The position numbers and the translations under genes are program-made. A stretch of DNA of 64,000 nt from Temnothorax longispinosus (Eukaryota > Arthropoda > Insecta > Hymenoptera > Formicidae), in the NCBI RefSeq assembly GCF_030848805.1, contig NC_092368.1:7056238-7120237 (forward strand), written 5' to 3'. The notes under the pieces are model-generated. The model worked only from the letters and a program-made list of their open reading frames with translations, searched no databases and was not told the DNA's origin. This document shows positions 23,901-36,400 of the stretch, piece after piece (position 1 is the first letter of the stretch; each line of letters opens with the position of its first letter).

Positions 23901-26900
23901 GAGCTTAGTAATGGTGATAGAAGTAAGTAGAAGTGGTAGTTATATTTGGTGGTGGTAGTTTTCCGTTGTTGCATAGGTTGCTTGCGGATCGGGTTGGTGC
24001 CCAGGCAACGACGAGAAAATAGCAAAAAGGGAATGGATGATGGACGGGGGACTCACTCGCAGAGCTGAGAATATTCGAATAATCCGATATATTCCAAACG
24101 TTTCAACAGCTAGATATCACGTTCCAATTGTAATATTATCATCCCCTCGGCCATTCTGATTAATTAAATATTATAGTCGGATGTACGGTGACGTAACTCA
24201 CGGCAAATCGAGCATAATATAATATTCGCGCGCATATACAATGCTATGCGTTAAATCTACTCGATAAATCAACATTCAAATAATTCAATTCGATGACTAA
24301 TACCTAAGCGCGTGGATTTTAATTTAGCACTTAAGGGGGAATGCCTACCTAGAAGCGCGACAAAAAGGCAATTTTTGTGAATTTTTTTAAGGAAACCTAT
24401 ATGAATTATGGTATTGGCATTTTTTCTACATGAAAGTACACACTTTTAAGAATATGTTAAATTTTTTTTATTAAAAAATATTCAATATTGGCGGAGTATT
24501 CTTGGGTTCTGTCGATTGCCGCAAAAAAAAGGTCCTCCGCAGTGACCACTCCCATTTCATTTGTAATCATCAGAATAAAAAAACCAAAAAGATTATTAAA
24601 ATTGACACTATAATTTAGTCTTTGACGTAGGGGTTTTTGAAAATATCGATTTTTGACAAAATGGCGGGCGTTTGAATTTAAAATAGCGATTTTTAGAGAA
24701 AAATTCGGGTTTATTTTGCCGATAAAAAAAAAACTAAGTCACTTTAAAAAAAATCCTACGACAAAGACTAGATAATTATGTATAGAATAACCACTAGAAA
24801 TTTCAAATTAATCGGTTCAGCGGTTGCCGAGATATTTTGGTCACCGATTTTTAACATGGTTTCGAGAAAAACGCGTTTGAAAATTGAGCAATGAATAAAT
24901 CGCGAAATTTTTCAACTTACATAGAATCATCGATTCCAGGTCTATAATATAAGTCCTCCACCTTGCTTGGAATGCAAAAATTGAACAATCGATTTTTTCG
25001 AACTTTCTAGGTAGGCATTCCCCCTTAACATCTATTCCTTCACTCGCGCCTCGAATAATCCCAGCCCCGAGATCCGAATGTCAGGCCTCCCTACGTATAA
25101 TACACATAAGAGTACGCGTGGTATAATTTCCATTTCTCTTTTCTTTTTTTGTTCGAAACGGCGTCTCTGTGATATGCAACTTGTAGAGCTCGGAGGAGGC
25201 GGATACGGATGGAGACAGACAGAAGACGCATTTTACTTGAGCAGGGCGTGCGCACGTTGGTTCGCCACGGCTATCCTCGTTTCATTCGACTCGCCCTGCG
25301 GATTATCAGTTCGGGTTTCGGTCACAGAGGTGTGTGGGGTGTGGGCGTGATAAGCGGTTGTGCGGCTTAAGTTCACCGGCGAGTGGTGCACAATCTCTCG
25401 TCGCGTCGGGTTTTGTAGTTCCGCACGAGATTCACAACCCCCGTTCGGTATCCTTGCTTTACATCTCGCTCGATTAGATCGTAGCGAGCCTCACTGTATT
25501 AGTCGCTTACGAAAAATCATCAGCTAGCTGATCATTATGTAACGATACGATCGATAACTGATACATCATATACAAATTTTACGCGACGTTACATTCAAAA
25601 GGAATCTGCACTTGAATTCCGATGGTAATAAAATGAAAAGTTATACTCGATTGATATCTCTCGCCTGTTTCCTTTTCCCGTCTGATTTGTCTCTAAACCT
25701 TTCATTCATTTATCGTGGACTGTTCAAGATTGTACACCACTATGACATCCCGTTAAAGACCATAATTATATAATAATCTTTGTGCGGACCACATATTTTC
25801 GAAATTATCCAATTAACATAAAAATTATACAGATTACACATAAGGGATGGAAAATTAGATGTTCTTTCGGAATTACATTTATATTTTAAAACGTATGGCC
25901 TTTAAAATGTCGAAGATCCTCAAACAATCAATATTTGCCGTCAATATCGGTAATATTATTGAAAGAATGATGTTACCACAAAAAAAAAGTTAATTTCAAC
26001 AGCAAAGAACAGAAAAGATAGCGAAGAGCTGTTAATAAGAAGAAAAAGGAATAAGTAGAAAGCGCGAAGAAAAAATAATTCAATATAAATTTAGAATTTT
26101 GAATAAATTTAGTCTAAATAAATATTGAAGGTTGAAGGGAAAATGTTGCTATTGAATATCGATTATTGATTCGCGCGTTTAATTCGGGTTAATGTAAACG
26201 TTGCGAGTATCATATGCGGTAAATACGTATCATATGACAAGATCGATCGCAAGTTCAATAGCAACGCGTTGCAATAGGTAATGACAGATAATTAATGATT
26301 AAAATATCATTACCGTAAGTTATGAATATGAATACATATTGATCGTTCGAGGAGCGTTTTATAGCCAGAAAACTTTGTCTCTTTTCTGTCTAGGATCTAC
26401 TAAAGAGGACTATGGTAAAAAATTAGAGATAACACGAGTTCTCAACCGTTCTTATTTAAGAAAAAAAGAATTTAAAGAATTCTTTATTTAAAGAATTGTC
26501 ACGTCGTTTGAACACTAATTGTAAGTTAATAAATCGCTATATTTTACTTCATTACATTGCAATACAAGTGTGTTATTTTTACACGCATAAACGTCTAAAA
26601 ATGACACATTTGTGTCATTCTAAAGTTCTTTTTACATGTTTCTTCTGTGTTAAATTATGTCATTTAACACGTTTAATCGTATTAATTAAAAGTTAATACA
26701 TTCAATCGTGTTAAATGACGTGATTTAAAACGGAAAGAAATGTATAAGAAGAGCTTCAGCTAATATAACACACTCGGACTTAAAGTGTATACTCGCAACA
26801 AACTTGCCCATTTTCTAATGTAAATATTATTTTGATTTGAATAATATATAACTCAATAATTAAACAAAGAGATTTGATTAACGATTGTATCAACTCTTTT

Positions 26901-29900
26901 CCGTAATCTTATTGTAAAACTTTTCACTTCTCTGTCTTCGAATCAAAATAAAAGTCTTTTATCGTCCTATTAAACATTTTTTTTACGACATGTTGAAAAC
27001 TCATGGAAAGTACCACAGTTCCTCGGTAAGAAAGACTTTCGTAAAAAAGAGATAGAAAAAAATATAGAAAGAGAAGGAGCGGTAAATCCGAAGCGTGTTT
27101 AGACGCGTGAGTAGTGCAGTAATTGCAAGTACAAGAAGAACACAGAAAGCATGTGCTGAAGGGACGATCGACCAGTAGCGCGGTTGGCCCGGAGAATTTC
27201 GGCAAAGAACCGTGGAATAAGGGTGCGATACTTAAGACATGGGGGAGGGCGGGAATCGTGAAACGGCTAAATCGTGCGTGAGCATGCAATCTTGCGTTGC
27301 AACGAAATTGATTGGAATTTCACGGAGTCTTGGAATCGATCTTGAAATTGCCCTTTTACAAATCGCAATTTCGATCATGTGGGAACTTTAATCCTAAAGA
27401 ATAGAAGCGTGTCTCAGACTCGCCTATTTAATTTTTTTTAATTTCGTTACCTGATCTCTATGTTTCTGATAAAGCTCGATATAATTAATGGGTAACACCA
27501 CTCTACAGGCCCAAAAATAAAAGAATTTTTTGTGGTTAAAAAAAGTAAATCAAAAATCTATTTAAAGGACTTTATACATATTTTAAAGTGTATAAAACAA
27601 TTTTTTATTTTTTAAATGGCGGCGCTGGAGCCTTGTAAACGTAAGCGTTTTATTGCGAGAGGTGCTCCGGGGCTTGCAGCATAATACTGCCGCATGATCT
27701 GGAACAAAAAACAAAAATTTTTCATAATCTGCATGATAATAGCTAGAGAAATTCGTAGGGGATTTTTTAAATATTGTTTTTCATAGAAATAGCAATATTT
27801 AAAAAATCCCCTACGTATTTCTCTAGCTATTATCATGCAGATTATGAAAAATTTTTGTTTTTTGTTCCAGGTCAAAATTTGCGACACTTATGCTGCAAGC
27901 TCCGGAGCACCTCCCGCAATAATACGCTTACGTTTACAAGGCTCCAGCGCCGCCATTTAAAAAATAAAAAATTGTTTCATATACTTTAAGATATGTACAA
28001 TAAAGTCCTTTAAATAGATTTTTGATTTACTTTTTCTTTTAACCATAAAAAATTCTTCTATTTTTCGGATCTCTAGAGTGGTGTTACCCCTTAAGAACAA
28101 TCAGATCAAAGAGAAACTATTCCTATGTATTTAAAGAACATTTAAAGAACCAATCGATTAAAGGGAAAGAGGCAGTAAGAGCCGGCGCGGTAAATAGGGC
28201 GCAAGTTATATATATTTTTCTTATCGTCAATACATAAAAAAATTCGCGAACGTTTCGACCAATTTTGTGGTCATCTTCAGCGCAATAAATTAGAAACGTG
28301 TAAATTACTCTATTGTAATGCGGTCATTAGGCTATTGTATACTCGCACGTCGCACGTTCCCTTATCCATGCGGTCATTCCGGTGTGTGTGCGCTACTCCA
28401 TAGGCAAGCAACCTTGAGTCCCTCCCAAGTTAGAAGGCTAGGAGGACCATGCTGCATTTGGTACTTCATTATATGTTGCATGATACCTGCACACATACAG
28501 GAGCGACACAAATTTGTTTTGCAACGAATATTCTTATACATCGATCTCTCAACTGGCATTACCGTTATTTGTTTTTCACCGAATTCTTATACATCGATCT
28601 TTTAACCTCGAGGCAAGCGAAACATATTAGATCGGTCATTACCTCTTGAAACATTGTCGAGACAACTTGCGTCCGTTATCTGTGCGCTGTACCGTTTCAC
28701 GATCAAGTATTATCTCTCGAAGCAATGTCAAGATTACTTGCGTCTGTTATCTGCCGATTTGTGCGCTATACCGTTTACGATTTCATTGTAAGTAACTCAC
28801 AGTGCTCAATTTTATATCGATGTGAACCGTAAATCAGTGTGTCGCTCCTGTATGTGTGCAGGTATCATGCAACATATAATGAAGTACCAAATGCAGCATG
28901 GTCCTCCTAGCCTTCTAACTTGGAAGGGACTCAAGGTTGCTTGCCTATGGAGTAGCGCACACACACCGGAATGACCGCATGGATAAGGGAACGTGCGACG
29001 TGCGAGTATACAATAGCCTAATGACCGCGTTACAATAGAGTAATTTACACGTTTCTAATTTATTGCGCTGAAGATGACCACAAAATTGGTCGAAACGTTC
29101 GCGAATTTTTTTATGTATTGACGATAAGAAAAATATATATAACTTGCGCCCTATTTACCGCGCCGGCTCTTACTGCCTCTTTCCCTTTAATCGATTTAAT
29201 CACGAGAGCCTTATAATTTTTAATTTTTAAAGAACCAAGTTTTCAAATTTGTTTTTTCTTTTATTATTCGTTATTCAAATATGTTTTAAGATATTTACCA
29301 TTTAGGATTAAAGTTCGTTACCGAAAATTGCGTTAAGAAAACCGAAAAATTTAGGCATAGCTCATATTACGTTGCTTTTTGGGCATCTTTGTAGAGAAAA
29401 AGATGCGAAAGGCGACAACGGAGACCTGCCCGGATTGGAATCACGTGATAATAAGAATAGAGAGGATAGGATGAAGGAAGAAAGAAAAGAATTAAGGAAA
29501 AAAGGAAAGAAGGAGCACGGAAGGAAGGAAAGAAGGAACGAAAGACACATAAGAAAGCGAAAGTGATGACGAACGTGATGTGCATCGCTCTGAGTTTGTG
29601 CATTGTGACATAGAAATTCACGTATATACTTATATTCGAGACATGTGTTAGCTCATCCTACAGTAGTCTAATACACATATGCAAACAGTGAAGTCACATT
29701 GATCACCTTTCAGACCGTAACAATAATTATAACTAATTAAATTTACATTTTGTACATGTCCATTTAAGTAAGTACATATTACTAGTTCGAGCAATTAAAA
29801 ATTAGTTATTAAATTAAGAATTAATTTTTCTGCAGAAAATCCAATGTCCTACGATTCAATTAAAGATGTCGTTAGATTTATATTTATATAATTGATGACG

Positions 29901-30342
29901 TCACAGATTTGAGAATAGGTTTAATTTCAGGATTTAGAGATTAATTGATCGGGAATTTAGAACGCGGCGAAACTTCCGAAAACGTCCATGCTCAGATTTA
30001 GGTGAAACTTTGTGAATAGGTTCCTTTTGGATAAAAAACACATATACCAAAAGGATTTTTTGCGACTCCAAAGTTTACCAACTTTTTTAACATTTTTAAC
30101 TTGCTGCCTCCGCGCATACATTTTCCACGCGAAACAAACCAAAACAGCTCTCAAGTAATGTAAACAACCATAAAGTCATACCCGTCAAAGTCATAACATA
30201 AACATAATTGGCGAAACTTCAGAAAATCAGAAACGTTATAAACTACGATGCATATAGTTTTCGAGATATCAATTTATATAATCTATCACATAGTATAATA
30301 ATATACACAGAATTAGCAGTAAGAAAGAGAGAGAAAGAGAGC

Positions 30343-30416
<74 letters not shown>

Positions 30417-33400
30417 GTACACACGTAAGCGAGGGAAGGGCTACCGCACCTCCCCCGAAAGCAGGGGGGAGGTGGGGGGGAACCTCGGTTCGCGTGAAAA
30501 GTGTATGCGTAAACTTTTCATGCGTGGAAAGTTAATATAAATTTTTAAATAATACTTCAATTGTGTGTGTGTATAAAATGGACACACGTAAGCGTGGGGA
30601 GGGTCTACCGCACCTCCCCCGAAAGCAGGGGGAGGTGAGGGTAAACCTCGGTTCGCGTGAAAAGTGTATGCGTGAAGGCAGTAGGTTCCGCCTCCCTACG
30701 GGGGGCTCCACTATTATTAGACACATAGTGTGCCTCCAAAGTACATGCGTGAGCTTTCCACGCATGGACAGTCAACTTACGCGGCACTTCGTTTCGCGTG
30801 GAAAATGTATACGCAGAAGCAGCAAATTAATATATTTGTACTTTGTGTATGACTTTATGTTTGTTTATATTACTTGAGAGCTGTTTTGGTTTGTTTCGCA
30901 TGGAAAATGTATGCGCGGAGCCAACAAGTTGAAAATGTTAAAAAAGTTGCTAAACTTTAAAGTCGCAAAAAATCCTTTTGGTATATGTGTTTCTTATCTA
31001 AAAGGAACCTATTCACAAAGTTTCACCTAAATCTGAGCATGGACGTTTTCGGAAGTACAGCCAAACTCTTGGATTGTCAATTTTTCACTTGAGTTACTTT
31101 AATCGAAATTTCTCAGGATAATCCTATCTGCTCGATATATTCGCTATTGCTAGCAGCACTATTCACAGGTGTATATTGGACCTCAATTCTCATCGACATA
31201 CTGGATTACGTCTCGAAGGTTATCGCTTGATACTTTAGGTTTAACCGACTTACAGTTTCAATGATAATCCTACAACTTTGATGAAATTTGTGTAAAGCGT
31301 CTTGAATATAAAAAAATATCATTAATCTATCAAACTGATCGTCGTTCGCGAATTAAAGGTACAAGTCTTCTGCATTAAACGTTAACAACGTAACTGATCA
31401 AGGAAATTCTTTATCCTTCGATCTTCACCGTAAATTTTTCGAGTTTCAAACAATCTACTAATTTTTATCAATTAATATCAAGGATTCAGAGCAAGAGTGC
31501 AGTGACAACCGTAGAAGCTCCAAGCTTTGAATGCTCTATTCTTGCTCCGAGTCCAATGATCTCTCCAAGACGACCCGTTCTCTCGATCAAGGCTCGCGAT
31601 ATGTATGTCGACGAGTATACGACGAGCGCGAATTGCCGTCCGAGTGAGTTTTTTTAGAGCCATGCCAATATATACGCCGGATGACTGCGGTGCAGCGTTT
31701 GGACGCCGGTGCTGCCATTACTCGATTTTTATTACTCACCTTGCGGTTAATCCTGTCGATCTGCTGATTCTGATTCCCGAGCTCGCTGCCCATGTCAATC
31801 GCCATGTTCCTCAGGTTGCCGATCATCGTGTTCACCTGGCCCATGTTATCCTCCATCTCACTCTCGCGCGCGTCGTTCGTGATCTTGGCGATATAGCCGG
31901 TCTGCGGCCCGAGACCGTTGCGGTCGTCCATCACCCGCTGCGGCTGGTTGTTCACGACCTTGCCGTCATCGTTGCCCTTCCACGTGCCCTCATCTTCTTT
32001 AAAGCTGGCGCCTCTGTGCGCGCAAGATTGTCGCGCGAGCGACGCGATTAAGTCAGTCTCGGGAGGAAAGTTTAAGAACTAACGTTCAATAGACAGCGGG
32101 AAAGATCGATTTAAAAATCGGAAATGAGTAGTCACGTTTAATAAAATTAATTCCACTAATTCTGCAGATTTGCGCTAGTTAATTTATAAATTGCACTTTG
32201 CAACTGGCTCTACAGAGATAAATAATTCATTATTTATTTTAATAATTTTAATGCGCCTTTTTTTCGTTATTTTAACTTGCAATTTTCGTAAAAATTTAGT
32301 TCTGATATAAAATTCGGAACTTGTACCTAACAGCTATATAACAATATGATGTAATTTCATTACAGTTTATAAGTAATATACGAGTTAAATTTAAACAACT
32401 TTCTATAATTTAATATTCCGTGATTGGTCAACATGTCTTCAGTTATATTCAACTTATCTTCTAAGTTAAATCTCTTAAATATGGATGAGGCGCATTAAAT
32501 TTATCTCTTAGCACACGTGCGGTCTAATCGTGTAGCTTATTATAATAATAGTAAACTTAATGGGACGATGAAGTATGCAGAGAACTTTTTTCGATTTTCT
32601 TTTTTAAAGGAAGAAGAGCGACAGCACAAAAAGAAGAAAAAATGCTAAAATAGTTGTGTCGTACTTGTTACAGGGAAGAACGCAAAGGCCGCAGCACTTC
32701 TCCATTCCAGTAAGATTTTTTTCGGCCTCTTTCATGTCGGCGTTAATCTGGTCCATGCCCTCCTCGATCCGGTCCAGCTGTTCTGTTTTGTTTTACAGGA
32801 ATGTAACGTTAGTTGATAATAAGACGATTATCTCGCGGAGACTTGAAGGGGAAAGGGCAACCACGCGAGAGAGATCGTTATCTCTAATTAGAAGCCATAG
32901 CGAATGCTCTACAAAAGCGAATTAAACTAAATTCGACTTGGAGGAGTGTCTGCGACACACCCTCTATTGGCGAAGAGTGTTCTACGTGATATAATCAAGC
33001 TTCTGTAAAATAAGAAAAGAAAAAACTTTAGCTCTTCGCGGTGTAGGCTTCGATTTTAAGCTCATTTTACATAAACGTCGATTTTTGTCAATTCCATAAT
33101 TATCAATCTGCTTATTAGATTAATATATTCATTTTCTTTAAATTTAGTTTCATCGTTTCGATCAATTTTTATCGCAATACTAATTTTCAGGATTTAATTT
33201 ATATATCTTTCCATTAAAATAAATAAATAAATAGATATAAAAATATATTTATTTTAATGTAAAGATGATTACGAAACGAAAGCGGCCGCTAAGAGTTAAA
33301 GCTGTTGACACGTACAGCTTCAAGCAGCTCAGAACTTATGGGAATTTTTATTACGAACATAAACGATCTAATATGTAATCAAGCGGTCATCGGCTAAAGG

Positions 33401-36400
33401 GACAAACGAAAGTGAAGGTACATTGCCCAATCCTCTTTCGATTTCTAATTTAATCTCCTCGCGAGATAAGCGACGGTTTGCTAGAACCCTCACGCGAAGA
33501 AAAAGGGCGCCCTTTCTTAATCCTCGTCCTTCATCTCGTTTCCGCGGCAACGTTTCCGTATTCCGAATTACAAAATTCAAATGAGAAGTGAGAATTTCGC
33601 GTCTCTGGGAGGTGTCCTGCGTGAAAATTCAATAAGCATTTCCAAGTTCGATTGCTCTCTTATAGATTTTTTATAGTTTCAGACGTTTATTCGCGAAAAC
33701 GCAGGTGCCCTTTTTCTTCTTCATTCAAGCGATTCGATTTTGTATTTTAGCACACGGGAGATCAATCGAGCGAAGGTCGATGATATATTGATCTAAATTG
33801 GAATCTATTATCTTCGATCGATGATGGACGAATGAGTCATTCGTTTGGAAGCTCGGATAACAATATATCTACTAGATACATAAGTAGGCAATTACAAGAA
33901 AGGACAGATTAAAATAATCATGTAATTCTTTCATGTGAAATTTACTGTCGAAAATATAGTAACGTACAGAATCGATATTTTATTGAATCAAAGAATATTT
34001 CGTACACACATGAGAAAGAGAGCATGCGAGAAGTTTTTATTGTCATAAAATCAAAGAAGATGACAAAATGTTTCTTCTTGTAATATATTATATACAACAT
34101 CAATCTTTTTTTCCGGTAAATAAAAGATACAAAAAGCGCAACGCTCTTTATGCGCCATCAACTAAGATAAGGGTTGTTCGCACGAGAGGGAAAACATCCG
34201 CTCGATAGATCTCCCAGACTTTGCACAAAGTGGAGTGCGACGAAAGCGCGAATTGCAGTTAAGCGAAAAGTTTCCTTGCTCCTATACATCGAGCGAGTTG
34301 CTCTGTTATGTGTTTAGAGAATATGTGCAGTGAGTTGGTTCCTCACTTAGTGAGTGGTACAACTTTTAGCTAAGTGTACAGGGTGTCCCGAAAGCTCTCA
34401 CGGAAAAGAAAGGTTTTGCTGCAACAGCAAATCTATTTGTTAAATATGAGACAACTAACATTTTTTGCTGCGAGAGCTAATTAATTTTGCAATAATAGCA
34501 AAACCTTTTGTTGCAATAGCAAAAAGTTTTGCTGAACTTTGCTATTGCAGCAAAAAATTTTGCTATTATTGCAAAATTAATTAGCTCTCGCAGCAAAAAA
34601 TGTTAGTTGCCTGTATAGTAGCAAATCTTTTTTTTCCGTGCTCGTCTAACTGCGCATTGATCAAAGTAGTATTCATGAAAATTGGACGCAATCTATAACA
34701 TCCAATTCCGAATATTAACTCGCTAGTGTTACAGATGAATTTCGGATGAGATGCCTTGTGTACACGTGATATCTCGGAGATACAATTTGCATCTCAGCTA
34801 AAGCGAAGACGCCGTTCCTTCGTCATTTCGTGGAGATATTTAGATAACAGACGAATCGGTAAATGTTTACAATTAGGGCCTGACCTCCGATGACCTTGAC
34901 CTTGACATATGTTGTCAAGGTCACCCTCCTGAGTGACCTTCAGAAGGTTTTAGTCGGGGGTCGCTTTTTATTAAAAAGTTATTAACAAAAAAAGGTTTGG
35001 CGACCTCACCGATTTCAATGACCTTGATATATGTTGTCAAGGTCATGACCCCGAGTGACCTTCAGAAGGTTTTAGCCGTCGCTCGTTATTCGTTAAAAAG
35101 TTATTAACAAAAAAGTTTGGAAAATACGTAGTTTAGATGACGCGCTTTACAAATATTTAACTGTTTAAAGCGCGTCACTAATCTACATAGGTTAGATGAC
35201 GCGCTTTAACAGTATTTAATTGTTTAAAGCGTGTCAACTAACCCATGCGTAAACCATTTCGGGGCTACCGCACCTCTCCCGAAAGCAGGGGGGTGTGGGT
35301 GAACCTCGGTATGCGTGGAAAGTGTATGCGTGAACTTTTCATGCGTGGAAAGTTAATATGCGAGATGCCAGATGAGTTAGATGACGCGCTTTAAAAATAT
35401 TCAACTGTTTAAAGCGCGTCATCTAACCCATGTAAGTATTTTCTGCTTTAACAAAAAGACTTCAATTTATCAACAATTTACTGCTTTATGTTGTGTTTTG
35501 GTAAAACAGCGACTTTCTCGCGAAATAAAGTATTCTCTGCTTAAAGAAAAACGTAATATTAGTCGTTTATGCCTCTCAGTACTTAAAATAACTGCTATAT
35601 TTTCGAAACTTTTTTTGTTTATAACTTTTTAATAAGAAGCGACCCCCGACTAAAACCTTCTGAAGGTCACTCAGAAGGGTGACCTTGACAACATATGTCA
35701 AGGTCAAGGTCATCGGAGATCAGGCCCTAATTGTAAACATTTACCGACGAATCTTTCAATAATCTTTAAATTGAAATTTATTTATAATAAACTCTATGTA
35801 AAATTTATCTTCGGCATAAAACACACGATCCTTTTATGCCTTCGTAATATGCTATGCTAAGAAATCAAGGGACTACTGAACGAACATAATTAACGAGTAA
35901 TTAAAATAGTCGAACAACGGTTGATAAGAGGAATTTCGAGACACCCTGTAGTGCCCACCGGTTTCGCTAAAGTATACAGTGGATACGAGTTTGCCTAGAA
36001 GACAGCTCTATATAGACGCGCGTAGGAGTATACTCATTCTTGGCTAACAATATGTGTAAGCGATATCCTTGTAATTTGTAATATGAGTATAGCGGGTATT
36101 CGACGTGGCCGACGTAACGGTATACTTTCGGCTAAAAAGCGGAGGCCGGGTTCGCGGCTGTTCGTCTTACCGTGTTGTCTCCGATCTTTATTTCGACGAT
36201 GAAGTGCGTTCGTGTAGGTGTGTCGTGTAATTGTATGTAAACACAATTGCACGCGTCGTGTTGACTGATAGATGCGACGCGAATGCTGTGACACGCGTGT
36301 CATGAAACTTCTTGATCACGTTTGTTGTCCGCTTGATCTGTTTTCCTCTGTTTCTTATAAAAGTCCACGTTCGCACGATTTTTGTTCCAAGTGTATAATC

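Noticed and set aside
31587..31739. Read-through extension of the SNAP-25 274-nt exon (tail after INRK beginning VSNKNRV)
   Set aside because: A consensus donor (AAG|gtgagt) lies exactly at the family splice position and the tail resembles no SNAP-25 ending; it is intron.
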